A DNA stretch of 64,000 nucleotides from Dasypus novemcinctus (Eukaryota; Chordata; Mammalia; Cingulata; Dasypodidae), in contig NC_080678.1 of the NCBI RefSeq assembly GCF_030445035.2, forward strand, positions 118,301,947-118,365,946. The letters run 5' to 3'. Positions 23,100-34,972 of this stretch are shown one piece after another. The number at the start of each line of letters is the position of its first letter. The stretch's first letter is position 1. The notes beneath the pieces are model-generated. The model worked only from the letters and a program-made list of their open reading frames with translations, was not told the origin of the DNA and did not search any database. The position numbers and the translations under genes are program-made.

Positions 23100-23495
23100 A
23101 AACAAAATCTATTTTCATTTATTTCTCTCCCCTTTCCCCTGGTTGTCTGCTCTCTGTGTCCATTTGCTTCTGCATCTGCTTGCATTATCTGGCAGCACTG
23201 GGAAACTGCATCTCTTTTTTGTTGTGTCATCTTGCTGTGTCACCTCTGTGTGTGTGTGGTGCCACTTCTGGGTGGGCTGTCCTTTTGTCACACTGGGCGG
23301 CTCTCCTTACAGGGTACACTCCTTGGGCATGGGGCACCCCTACATGGGGACATCCCTGTGTGGCATGGCACTCCTTGCACGTAGCAGCACTGCACATGGG
23401 CCAGCTCCACACGGGTCAGAAGGCCCTGGGGATCGAACCCTGGACCTTCTGTATGGTAGATGGATGCTCTATCAGTTGAGCTATGCTCGCTTCCC
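23100..23495 (-). repeat. DAS SINE inside the old provirus
   Basis: Antisense DAS SINE with flanking similar segments 'tttgctttttac' and 'tttgctttttgc' as the likely duplication. The 245-codon frame running through it (22906-23643) is spurious. Confidence 0.88.
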
Positions 23496-25289
23496 CTTTG
23501 CTTTTTGCTTTTACACTTTTATCTTAAAGACATTAATTAGCAGGCATTTTAATTTAGCAGTGGAAGTAAAACTATTTTTATTGGTAAAATTAAAACAGAA
23601 GATTCCCAATGGAATAGAGGAAACTTTTATTATTGCTACTTGAATATGCACATTGAGGTGACTTTCAGACAGGTTTCATTGCTATGAAGTTACTTATTGC
23701 TGTTCATATTAATCCAGGCTTCTAGTTAATAATGGCTTTTAGAACTAGAGCCATTTAAATGCTTCAGTTGGGAAGATGTTTTTATAAACTCTTTACAATT
23801 GACAACAATTACAGACTGGCAAATTTACCTTAGATTACAATTAGTAAGCAATGGGATTTACTTTGTGCATTTAAGAGAAAGCAGGCCTATATTTAATATA
23901 ATTTTATTAAACATGAGCTTACAGCTTTTATTATTTTAAAGATTCAATATATATAATGTAAACTTATTAACCTGGTATCCCATAAACCAAAGAGATAATA
24001 CTTAAGCTAAACAAATTGAAATTGTTATTTTTTAAACAAAGAATGTTGTTTTCTTTTTCTGTACAGGGGCTTAAAATCTTCTGTTTTTGATCATTTTAAA
24101 ACTGTGAATAATTTTTAAAGCATACTGATTTTTAGGCTTTGGAATATAAAGCAATTACGTAATTTGTTCCAATTGTAGCTTAATAAGGATTTTTATAACT
24201 TTTCCAATAGTTTTTGTATTCAGATTTCCATATGATTTTTTAATACCACCTAGTTCAATTTGGGTTTTAGGAATATATATATATTACTTATATAACTGCA
24301 TATTTAACTTCAACAATTTGAGCAAATAGGCAGACATGCATAGTTTGATACAGAAACACCACTTAGTTGTTTAAAACTTTTTTTCTTTGCTGGCTAATCC
24401 AGAGTATAATCTTCTCACTGGTTTTCCTGGTTACATTGTTTGGAGGAACCTGGCAAGCATTTGGGGCTTCTGCTTAGACTGAAAAGAAATCTGGTAGCTC
24501 TGACTCACTTCCTTCTGAGACAGCCTGAACAATGGGGGTTGCTTCGTAAGGCCTTTTGGGCAAAGGAAAGGCCTCGTACACTGGGAAGAGCACTGCTTAC
24601 TTTTGGAAAACCTGGCAACAGTTATTTCTGATTCCTCGTGGAAATGGCCAATCAGAATTAATTTATAGTATTGGGAAAGGTCAAGGAAAAAGACAACTTT
24701 CCCTTTAAAAGGGTAAAGAAATGCGAAGAACAAAATTATTTAGAATGAAAAGTGATACACATAAAACTTTTCTAAATCCAACTACAAGTTTCCCATAGTC
24801 TAATTATCAAGTTGAATTGTCAAGGGGTGGGCCAGACCTGCAGGAACCGTAAGCAAAGGCAAATGCAGTTTATAATTACTATCACAATAGTTGAAGTTTA
24901 AGGGTTAAATTAGTTATAAAATAACTATAAGTTTGAGTTATGATTACTATTATTATAATAAGCACTAGATAACCTTGAAGTAGCCATAAACAGAGGTAAA
25001 TTGATTTAATATTACTATTAAAATAGCTGAAATTTAGGTTATATTTACTCCACTATAGCAGTTTAGTTATAAATTTATATATATATAGGTACTTATAAAA
25101 TGATTTTAATTTTTAGTTACAGTTTTTAGTAAGTTTTTACCTTAAGGTGAATTTATTAATTAAGTCACAAGAATTTTATTAGTAACAACCTTGTGAAGTT
25201 TTTTGCTTTTCTAGTAACTGAATAAATTTCATTCATGAGTTATGCATTAAATTTACAAGCAAGACAGTATTGGTATTTAAAAATTCATT

Positions 25290-26115
25290 TCTTGGATACT
25301 TTTTTTTTTTGCCTTTATTTATTTTTTTTAATGTTACATTAAAAAAATATGAGGTCCCCATATACCCCCGACCCTCCTCACCCCACTCCTCCCCCCATAA
25401 CAACAACCTCCTCCATCATCATGAGACATTCATTGCACTTGGTGAATACATCTCTGAGCACCGCTGCACTTCATGGTCAATGGTCCACACCATAGCCCAC
25501 ACTCTCCCACAGTCCAACCAGTGGGCCATGGGAGGACATACAATGTCCAATAACTCCCCACAGCACCACCCAGAACAACTCCAAGCCCCAAAAATGGCCT
25601 CACATCACATCTCTTCCTCCCACTCCCTACCCCCAGCAGCCACCATGGCCACTTTCTCCACACCAATACCATATTTTCTTTGATTACTAATCACAATATT
25701 TCATGAATAGAATATCAGTAAGTCTACTCTAATCCATACACTGTTCCTCCATCCTGTGGACCCTGGAATGGTTGTGTCCACTCCAAATATATATCATGAG
25801 GGGGCTTAGATTCCACATGGATGCTGGATGCAATTCTCCTGCTTTCAGTGGTAGGCACTCTTGGCTCCCTGGTGTGGTGATTGACCTTCTTCACCTTCAT
25901 GTTAGCTGAGTGGGGTAAGTCCAATAAACCAGAGTATAGGAGTTGCAAGACTGTCGAGGCTCAGGGCCTGGCTATCACATGGTCAGTTGAGAGATTCAGG
26001 TCCCCTGGGTATACATTAAACCCAGCACCAACTGCAGATCCGGTAAAAGTAATAGGAGAGGCTTGTGGACAAAGATCACATCTGAGTCCAGCTACTTTTT
26101 TACTGTTATTCAACA
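25290..26115 (-). repeat. L1 3'-end fragment inside the old provirus
   Basis: On the plus strand it begins with a T-rich tract and 'tgttacattaaaaaaatatg', then 'ccccatatacccccgaccct'. On the minus strand this is the 3' end and A-rich tail of an L1. It continues to about 26110 without an ORF. Confidence 0.65.
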
Positions 26116-26140
26116 AGTGAACTTTAAATTTAATTTTCTT

Positions 26141-26514
26141 TTTTTTTTTAAAGATTTTTTTTTAATTTATTTAATTCCCCTCCCCTCCCCCGGTTGTCTG
26201 TTTTCTGTGTCTTTTTGCTGCGTCTTGTTTCTTTGTCCGCTTCTGTTGTCATCAGCGGCACAGAAAGTGTGGGCGGTGCCATTCCTCGGCAGACTGCACT
26301 TTCTTTCGCGCTGGGCGGCTCTCCTTATGGGGTGCACTCCTTGCACGTGGGGCTCCCCTACGCGGGGGACACCCCTGGGTGGGGCGGCACTCCTTGCGCG
26401 CATCAGCACTGCGCATGGGCCAGCTCCACACGGGTCAAGGAGGCCGAGGGTTTGAACCGCGGACCTCCCATGTGGTAGATGGATGCCCTAACCACTGGGC
26501 CAAAGTCCGTTTCC
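26141..26514 (-). repeat. DAS SINE with 15-bp duplication
   Basis: Well-preserved antisense DAS SINE, flanked by taaatttaattttct (about 26126-26140) and taaattttattttct (about 26515-26529), which differ at one base. Confidence 0.92.
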
Positions 26515-27612
26515 CTAAATTTTATTTTCTAGGAACAGGCAAACTGACAAGGTTAAGCATAGATTTTAAAGTTGAACATAAAGTTAAATACAGATTAAAA
26601 TGGAAGAATTATTATTATTTTTTTACCTTTAGCATTTCTGGGGTATTGGGAGATAGGCTGATTAAATTTAGCATGATGTTGCCAAGCCAAATTGTTCTTT
26701 TCCTTTGCAGTTTTTTATGACTTTATTGTCAGACAGTTTCCCAGCTAAACCATTAAAAGGGCTATTAAGTAATTAGAGGTTTCTTGTTCTAGGCAATAGT
26801 TTTTTTCTCTGGACAAAGGTACTTTACCAGTTTTACAGTTTTCAAAACATTTCAAAGCATTTTTACACAGACATGCGAAGAGAAATTCAGAGAGGCAGAA
26901 TCTGGGCAGAAGTTAGCTTTGCAAATGTGTTTTGGCTGTGAAACCCTGGGGGAGTAATTATTATTGCATTCATCTGGGTTCTGTTCAGCACCCCTCCACC
27001 TCCCCCCTCCTAGGTAGCTGGGCATGATCACATGGGAATGTGGCTTACGAGTTGAAGGTGTGGACTAACCGGGAGAGGCCAGCCCCTGGCTTTCCACTGC
27101 TGTCATGCTTCTCCCTAAGGGAGGAGGAGAGAGAAGGTAATGGCAGCAAGTTCCAGCCTGCTAAAATGGTTTGAGAAAACTTTCCAGGCTTGGTGCCTTC
27201 CTGGGGACCCCTGTCCTGGCAGGGTCATGATTCAAGCCATTGTTCCACCAGCCATCCTGACTGGGGCCAGCTCCATTAAAATTGGGTGCATGGTGCAGAC
27301 ACAGATGACCCCCGAGCCCCAGCAAATCAGACGGACCCAGAGGCAAGAGAGCAGAGCATGTGCACATTCAGACTCCATGGTTTTGCTTTATAAATTACAA
27401 TCATTTCACTCCTTTGCCAGTGGTAAGGGAGGGCTCCAGGTTAACCAAAGTTCACTACTTCACACAATTACACAATTCAGCATCATTGCCCAGAGGCATG
27501 AAAACATTCTGAACAACAGAGACAGAGGCACAAAGCTCATCAATCTGACCCACAACTTTATTCCTCCAGCTCGGCTGCCCCTGAGCAACCACTGTAATCC
27601 TAGGAATAAGGA

Positions 27613-27995
27613 ACTTTTTTTAAGATTTTTAATTTATTTCTCTCCCAGTTGTCTGCTCTCTGTGTCCATTCACTGTGTGTTCTTCTGTGACTGCTTCTAT
27701 CCTTATCAGTGGGACCGGGAATCTGTGTTTCTTTTCATTGTGTCATCTTGTTTTGTCAGCTCTCCCTGTGTGTGTCCCCATTCTAAGGCAGGCTGCACTT
27801 TCTTTTGCACTGGGCAGCTCTCCTTATGGGGCACACTCCTTGCACGTGGGGCTCCCCTGTGTGGCATGGCACTCCTTGCATGCATCAGCACTGCACATGG
27901 GCCAGCTCCACATGGGTCAAGGAGGCCTGAGGTTTGAACCACGGACCTCCCATGTGGTAGGCAGACACCCTATCCTTGGGCCAAATCCGCTTCCT
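27613..27995 (-). repeat. DAS SINE inside the old provirus
   Basis: Antisense DAS SINE with short T-rich tail and tRNA-like head; flanked by the similar 'aaggaacttt' and 'agggaacttt'. Confidence 0.88.
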
Positions 27996-28650
27996 GGAAG
28001 AGGGAACTTTCAAACCAAACCTTTAATAGGACTTTCTCTTTACCCTTGCTGTTTACAAAGCAAGCTTATTTGCAACTCAGCACCAAAACAAAGATTTATT
28101 TCTGGCTAAATTTTTCACTGTGTAAACTTATACTCAGATCAAGCTGTGTTACAAAAACCAAACAATTTTCCTGTAACCAAGATTTTCCAAATCCAGACCA
28201 ATTTTCAGGATGCATTAAGACTTAAACCCATCAACGTTTTTCCCACTGTAATTAAACCTCCACTATCTTAGTGAAGGTGGAAGCAGATGCTAACTGCAGT
28301 TAGCTGAACCTAAACATCAGGTTTCTTTTTTTTTTTTTTCCTCTTTCCTTTCAGACCTGGAGAAGATGACTTTCCCCTGAATTTCTGGAGGTACTGGGAT
28401 CCTCTTGGGAGGTGATCAGGCTCCCCTTCTAACATTTAAGTTGGGTTTTCCTGACAGTATTCCCCCCTGGGAGGGTCTTCCCTGGGGTGTAGAGGTTTTT
28501 CATTCCCAGAATCATTTTAGACCATCTGCTGCATCCGATTCTTGCTGAGAGGATTCTGGCAAAGCCCACATCCTCTTTCTGGACTGAAGAGTCCAGGGCT
28601 GCCCAGATTTGGAGTCCCTCTGATCCCAGAGGCTTTACCTAGGGGTCTCA

Positions 28651-29399
28651 CCTGGCAGTGCTGCCTTCCCCACACCAGACTTGTGCACAGCCAGCCCGTG
28701 GCTTCTCCGGTGGGAGCTGCAGTCAAGGACTCAGCACCCCCCCCCACCTCCCCATCCAGCCCAGTCCTATTGACGAGGGAAAGGGAACAGGTAAGCCAGA
28801 ACCTTTCCCCTGGCGAGCCTCTTGCTCACACCATCACAGTAAGGGATTCAGCACTTCATTGCTACTTTAACTGTGGCTTGATGGCCTTAGTTGACTATTT
28901 TCCACACCTGGCAGCTCAGCTTCCTCAGCTCAGAAGCTGCCGTATCCAGATTGTACCCTGCTAGCATGGCTCAGGAGACGTAAGGAAGAAGTCTGAGAAC
29001 TTCTACAAGGTGGGGGCCACCTTGTAGGAAGTTTTGGGGACTGGGACAAATGAATTTGATTTCATATTCATTGAACCTTTTTCCTGTAGATGAATGAAAG
29101 GATAGATTGATTGATTTGTAGACTGTCTGCTAATGGATTTCAGAGGTGTGGAAAAGAATGGAGGCAAGGAGACCAGCGAGGAGGTTGTCAAACCTTTTAG
29201 CAAGGGAGGAGATGGCCAGGAGAAGTAGGTGGGAATGGGCAGGACTTGATGGCTTGGGATTAGTGGGTGTAGAAAAGAGGAGAGTGTGATGTAACCCTTG
29301 GATATTTTATGAAGAAGTGGTTTGATTTTGGTGCCATTTGATAAGATGGGGAAGACTGTAAGAAGGGCAGAAGATGGGATCTGAAAGGATCACAAAATG
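28651..29399. other. No gene recognised
   Basis: The left part could include remains of the old provirus's 5' LTR but I cannot align it. The right part has the look of a diffuse old dispersed repeat. Confidence 0.4.
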
Positions 29400-29415
29400 C
29401 TGTATCAGTGATTTA

Positions 29416-29842
29416 TTATTTTATTACTATTATTATTTTTAGAGATTTTAAAAAATTTATTTCTCTCTCCTTCCCCCCAGTTGTCTCCTCTGTGTCCATT
29501 CTCTGTGTGTTCTTCTGTGTCTGCTTCTATTTTTGTCAGTAGCACCTGGAATCTGTGCCTCTTCTTTTGTTGTGTCATCTTCTTGTGTCAGCTCTCCATG
29601 TGTGGCACCATTCCTGGCCAGGTTGAACTTTCTTTTGCACTGGGTGGCTCACCTTATGGGGCTCTCTCCTTGTGCATGGGGCTCCCCTATGTGAGGGGCA
29701 GCCCTGTGTGGCACAGCACTCCTTGCACGCATCAGCACTGCACATGGGCCAGCTCACCAAGGATCAAGGAGGCCCTGGGTATGCACCATGAACCTCCCAT
29801 GTGGTAGATGGATGCTCTATCTGTTGAGCCAAGTCCACTTCC
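29416..29842 (-). repeat. DAS SINE with 16-bp target-site duplication
   Basis: Antisense DAS SINE flanked by a perfect 16-bp repeat, ctgtatcagtgattta, at 29400-29415 and 29843-29858. Confidence 0.95.
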
Positions 29843-29858
29843 CTGTATCAGTGATTTA

Positions 29859-32800
29859 ATTTGTCTTGAACCAAGTCTACCATGAGTGGACTCTTCAGGG
29901 AAACTCTGCTCCAAGGCATGACTCAAAGATCCAGGGTGTTACCATTTGTGGCTCTTCCCTCTTGACAAGTAGTCCCATGGTGGCATGATAGAGGAAGACC
30001 AGTAGAAGTGGTGCAGTGATGCTTATATGCCTTTGGCTGGAAGTGGCAGTGATGCCCTCTTCTACTTGTCTTCCTATCAGCCCAAATTCAGTCCTATGGA
30101 CTGAATGCAGCTGACCACAGGCTGGGAATGCCATCCTCTTGTGCCTAGAGGTGGAATGATTTCAAGGAGGCATGGTGTACGTACTGCTACAAGGGGTAAA
30201 TGAAGCCTGCTTTTAGGGTGTGTTGGTAAGTCAGAGTTCCAGAGAGAGGACAGGCTGGAGATGCTGTTTCCAGCTGCCTCTGGATATTATGTCATTACCT
30301 GGGCTATAAAGAATAACCTAGAATATATAGCCATGAGAATAATACATTTCAAGGAGGAATGTTACCAAGAAATTAAATAAGGCAAAAACCAGAAGAGACC
30401 TTTGCAAGGAGAAAACAGTTGAATAGTGAGGATGGAAGTCCAGTTATGAAGTTATTGAAGAAAAACGGTGGCCAGCTTTGCCAAAATGATGAGAAGGGGC
30501 ATAGTTTCATAGCTGGAGGAGAATATATTTAAGTTAGGGAAAGCTAGAGTATGTTTTTATTCTGATGGGAATGTTCAAATAACACAGAATGAAGTTATAA
30601 TTTAGGATGCAAGCGGAATAAGTGATAATGGATGCACCCTTGGAGGTGACATTGTCTAGAGTCCAGAGCTCAAGCAGAGTGACAGAGCTTTCTGGAGAGC
30701 AGGACACACCGTCCATTGTACTCTACCTCCTGGTAGAAGGGAAGGTGGCAAAGGTGGACAGAAGGGGTGGGAGTTTCTTTCTGAATTCTTGTATCTCTCA
30801 GTGGAAAATAAACCAGGTCATTGGCTGAGTGGGTTGGAGGGGGGAGACTAGGGGACATGTAGGAGTTTTGAGAAGAGGTGGACTTTGCTGGGGAGCACCC
30901 CTCAAAGAGTGTGCCAAGGCTGCAGGTGTGAATTACCAGCAGGGTTTTGCTGCTGGGTGCTCCCACCGAACCCCATTCTGGTGACCAGAGTTAGAGGCGA
31001 GCCCGCACGACTCGGTGAAGGGTTAAGGAAACAAAGGAATCACTGGCATTTTTGATGAAGGGATTCGAATGACAGGGCATGGATATCAGCTGGAGAGCTA
31101 AGAGGGTGACGATGTGGGGGAGATGGAAACTTCCACACTTTTACCATGGTCAAAGGTTATGTGTCCTCTACTTGGGTCTGGTCAGTCTAACTCTTTCACC
31201 TCAAGGTTCATTGACTCAGAAGAGTCATTTGGACACCCCAACAACCGCCTCCATGCATGTAGCTGCCTGCATCCTTGGGCCTGGGGGAGGCCTCCAGGGA
31301 GGTAATAGTACTTCACTGCAGGTATCTCAGCTGGTACCTGCACATGGGGGTGATTATTTTATTAACTGCTTCCCTTTTAGATTATGACTTTCTGGGGGCA
31401 GAAACTGTCCATTTTGCTTTTAGTAATATCTTCAGTATCACATGCCTGGCACTTATCAGATACCCCAGAATTAGCTGGGAATATTTACTAGTTCATGTGT
31501 GTCCATGTCACAGAGCAGTGGGTTAAGGCACAATTTTCAATAGGGCAACTTGCTTTCCTGCATGTATCGGTAGTGTCAACTGAGACATGGCAAACTAAGC
31601 TGCAAGACAACAGACCCATTTATCTGGAGTCTTAGAATTTCAATTTGGGAAGCACAGATTCAGGGAGCACCTCAAATCATGTCCCATTTGGCATTTCCAG
31701 GCCAGGGTTTATAAAGGAAAGAAGTTTGACAAGTTGTTTGTGGTTGGTGGGTATTTGGGGTGCTCTTGTCCTTCAGGTTAGATGGTTAACTGAGTTCTTT
31801 ACCTTATGGTTTATGTTGTGGTTCAGAGGTTCTTGGGGTTTTGAGAAGCATTGTTGCTCGAGGCTTTGCCGACTTAGAAGTTTATGGTATTGTTTGTGAC
31901 ATCTCATTCAGGCCTCTGTAAGAGTGACCTCTAGAGTGACCTGCTGGCTCCATTTTAAATGTCTTAGAGCCACAGTAACTCTACTTTGTTTTATTTCTTT
32001 AAACAGTAGGTAGAAGACTTGGTTGTGGATGAAAAATAAAGAGGTGGCTCCAGCAGTAAAATACTTGAGTAAATGTGGGGCAACATTTGAAATTGTTAGG
32101 GTCGTGTCTACAGACCCTGTTTGAAAGGCAGAACAAAAGGAAGCAACTGCTTAATTTTAACAGTGTAATGAAAACCTGAAATCCTCTAAATTTATACATG
32201 AGTCCCAGGAAGAGAAATTCAGCCCTGGCTTTCAATAGAAGTTTATTAATAATGTGAATAGGAATAACAAGATTTGTTAGATACAGAAGTCAATGTTGCA
32301 ATGGATGATGAGAGGGTATTTATGAAAAGGGTAAGAATTAGCGTGCGAGATGCAAATGTTCCCACAAGAAGGACAGCACACCCCGAGCTCTGTTCAGCTA
32401 GGTGGTGGAGTGGGGACCAGTGAAAGGTGGTGACGCTTCTACTACCAGCATGTGTAAACCCCGTGCTCCTGCATTGGAGAGCTCCAGACAGCAGAACAGG
32501 CTCACTCCTAGGTTTCTTTCAAAAAGAAAACTACCACCAACAAAAGCCCAGCCACCTCTGGCCTTTTGCACCTATTTCTGTCTCTTCTGAAAATGGCCCT
32601 GTGCTCCTTGGCATGCATTGTGCAGCAACACATATGTCTGCTCATGAGAAAGGCAAGGGATGGTTCCTTGGAGGTGTAGAGTAAGAGGATTCTAAACAGA
32701 ACTTAGAGCCTGATCTCTAACTTGGAGAAAACAGCCACCAGTGCACCTCCTTGCCTCCATGCATGCTCGGAAAGAAGCAGAACAGGGCGAACCCTTGTGC

Positions 32801-32870
32801 ACCTGCTCGTGGCTCTCACTGAGGTCCCTCACGAGAATGGCAGCCATGCCCCCTTGCTTTTCCTGTGCAG
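29859..32870. other. PIWI pseudogene intron; expected exon(s) not found
   Basis: The family has coding sequence between the QQT block and the QEI-D block (including a KYNNKTY motif and VDDIDW). I found no convincing remnant here. Open frames at 30534-31526 show no domain. Confidence 0.4.
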
Positions 32871-32997
32871 CACTACCATCAAGAGATCATGGATCCCAGG
32901 CAGCCACCCTTCATCAGCCAGGTCAAGTGGAAGAAGAGCCAGAGGAACTACCCGAGAGAATCTGTGCTGCTGATTCCTGAGCTCTTCCCTTCGACAG
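32871..32997 (+). pseudogene. PIWI pseudogene exon (end of PAZ/linker)
   Basis: The acceptor is 'ttcctgtgcag' and the donor ACAG|GTACTG. The frame is open: HYHQEIMDPRQPPFISQ, then ESVLLIPELFPSTG. This matches the family's QYNQEITDL-QP-LVSQ ... LIPEL--LTG. The Cys-Tyr-Leu of the usual LIPELCYLTG is replaced by Phe-Pro-Ser. Confidence 0.9.
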
Positions 32998-33216
32998 GTA
33001 CTGCTGGGCCATGTGGTCTTTCCACAGTGAGCCCCTCTGAGCCCCACAGGCCTGTGGCTGGAGACATGTGCTTCTGGCAGCACCTCACCATACCCCTGGA
33101 ACTAGATGCCCAGTCTTGCTGGGTTCCTCCTCTCCCAGATGCCACTGTTTAGTCTTCTCTGACATAAACGTAGCCTTGCTTGTTCAGATAGACATTTTGA
33201 TTTTCTTTTCTAAAAG

Positions 33217-33334
33217 TTTAACAGACAAGAGGTGTAAGGATTATAGGATGATGAAAGATTTGGTGGTCCATATGAGGTTGGATCCAGAAAAGAGGCAACC
33301 TGAGTTTTAAAAAATTCATCATTACTACACAAAA
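33217..33334 (+). pseudogene. PIWI pseudogene exon with premature TAA
   Basis: Reads LTDKRCKDYRMMKDLVVHMR, then LDPEKRQPEF, then TAA (33308-33310), then KIHHYYTK before the donor GTAAGT. It matches the family's LTDK ... MKDLAVHTRL-PE-RQ block. Compared with the previous exon's phase, one base is missing at the acceptor (aaaag|TTTAACAG). Confidence 0.9.
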
Positions 33335-33693
33335 GTAAGTATTCCTTCTCTGGCTGTACGTACCAAACTCAAGGCCTGTCTAGATCCTCGGCATTTCAGC
33401 TTCTTCTACTAGAAAATGACAATTGGGAAGAAAATGACATTTTTTGTCCAACTCTAGTTATTGCATCATTAGAATATTGAAAGAGGTTAAGAGGGGCAAG
33501 AAAGAAATGCTCGCAAGTGCTTACAGGAACAGTGGTGCAAAACCGAGACTGCGCTGGAGTTGGACGGTATTTGTCTGCAGCATTTCCACAGCAGCAGCAG
33601 GCATGAGCGCCAGCTCAAAGGAAAGTCGACCTGCTTTTTGCAAATGATCGGAATGCTTCTTGCTTATTTTAATGAGATGTTTTCCATTTTCAG

Positions 33694-33808
33694 AGATGAG
33701 TGTGTGCAAAGGGAGCTTCAATGCTGTGATCTGAAATTTGATAGCAAATTTCTGTCCTTCTCAGGGAGAGTTTTGAAATCAGTAAAAATCATCCAAGGAG
33801 AAAGAATG
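33694..33808 (+). pseudogene. PIWI pseudogene exon (linker 2)
   Basis: Reads DECVQRELQCCDLKFDSKF, then LSFSGRVLKSVKIIQGERM, with donor GTAAGA. It closely matches the family's VQREL--WGL-FDSNLLSFSGR-L---KI-QG block. Its phase at the acceptor does not continue that of the preceding exon. Confidence 0.92.
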
Positions 33809-34253
33809 GTAAGAGCATTTCAAGATTGTTGTGTCAATTTGGGGGCAAATGAATTATGACGCCAGAGGAATGGACTCGGTCCTGCTATAATTGTGACCAC
33901 TGTGTCTTCTCAAATTAGCCATCCCTTCCCCATGAGGGAACAAACAGGCTTGCAATAAGGATGTTTAGAAAATGCCTGGCACATGGTAAGCTTTGTATTA
34001 TGGCTTTATCACTTAATAATGTGGGCATTCTTTCAAGGCATAATAATCCAAATTTATCCATGAAGACACAAATTCATAGAATCAATCTAAAAGACTGTAA
34101 GCCGTGGGAGATTTCCAATTTTACTAACTCATATTTTTAAGGAAAGTGAGTAATTCAGTCAGCATTTGAGCTTGTCATTTGTAGTATTTCAGTAGGAAGT
34201 CGCAGTGAGTAAAACATTTAAGGTTTATAATGTGGTTTGGAATTCTTTTCCAG

Positions 34254-34438
34254 CTTGACTCCCATTCACAACTTGCAGACTGGTCAAAAGAAATAGAAGT
34301 GGCTCTTACTCAGGACAAAGTCCCTCCATGACTGGCCTTTGCTGTGCACCAGGAAAAATCAGAAAGCTGCCATGTCTTGAGCACGGAGTCTGCAGAAAGT
34401 GACAAAAAACATGGGCATAGCTATGAAAAGTCCAAAAT
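34254..34438 (+). pseudogene. PIWI pseudogene exon with premature TGA
   Basis: The acceptor is 'cttttccag'. Starts LDSHSQLADWSKEIE, the conserved ADWSKE block. An in-frame TGA (34329-34331) lies where the family has Trp in its L-x-NWLL segment. The remainder is weakly similar and ends before the donor GTAAGT in the correct phase for the next exon. Confidence 0.87.
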
Positions 34439-34899
34439 GTAAGTATGTAGAGCAGAAATCCATTCCAGCTTAAAAATTGGTTCCTGGCAATCCAGCAGCA
34501 GAGGAACTGAAATATTAATTTGTAGGAATGAGTCTCCTTCTTTGACAAAACCCTTTAAAATTTTGCAAACAAAAAGTCTTTTGTTTTGTCTCCCTTAGAC
34601 ATATGTTGAACCTTGATTTTGTGAACTATGGTTTGTGGCTAGTGGAATCCATGTTGAAGGAGGCTTCAGAAATAGCAACTTGATCTGGAATTGGCATGGG
34701 TAGTAATAAGAACTAGCTCCCAATCATGTTTTCAGAAAATTGAACTTGTTTTTTCAAAAACAAAATTTTCCCTAGGATGCTTGTCTCAGCATTGTATCTT
34801 ATGCCATTTTCTAATTCATTTCATGGGCTATGTAAAATTCTTGTTATATGTTTTGTTCTACGTTATCTTATGTATATAGGTGATATACGTATTTTATAG

Positions 34900-34972
34900 G
34901 GTTGAGGTGGGTGATACAACTGAATCCTATTTAACGGTCTTAGATGAACATGCTTCATCAAAAATACAGATG
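34900..34972 (+). pseudogene. PIWI pseudogene exon (MID region)
   Basis: The acceptor is 'attttatag' and the donor ATG|GTACAT. Reads VEVGDTTESYLTVLDEHASS, then KIQM, matching the family's VDDRT-AYLRVLQQ-V--DTQI. Both junction phases fit the neighbouring exons. Confidence 0.85.

Larger units (their letters stand above)
21364..28650 (-). mobile_element. Old, eroded provirus of the same LTR family
   Basis: It starts with a diverged 3' LTR (21364-21785) and a polypurine complement (21786-21797). The internal DNA then follows the young element in the same order: 21800-22930 matches 13035-14640, 23520-24380 matches 14700-16310, and 26520-28640 matches 17500-19010. No 5' LTR is recognisable at the high end; homology fades at about 28640. 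SINE and L1 insertions within it show its age. Like the young copy, it has no retroviral coding frames, so absence of genes is a family trait and not decay of one copy. Confidence 0.85.

Noticed and set aside
22906..23643. 245-codon plus-strand open frame
   Set aside because: It runs from old provirus DNA through an antisense DAS SINE; similar Arg/Cys/Gly-rich frames recur in every SINE copy.
27140..27937. 265-codon plus-strand open frame
   Set aside because: Joins provirus interior to a DAS SINE; opposite in direction to the element and without any domain.
29870..29960. Possible remnant of the missing PIWI exon (VLN-Q-Y ... VD-like wording)
   Set aside because: Similarity is limited to a few residues, needs several shifts and has no splice sites; not enough to claim.
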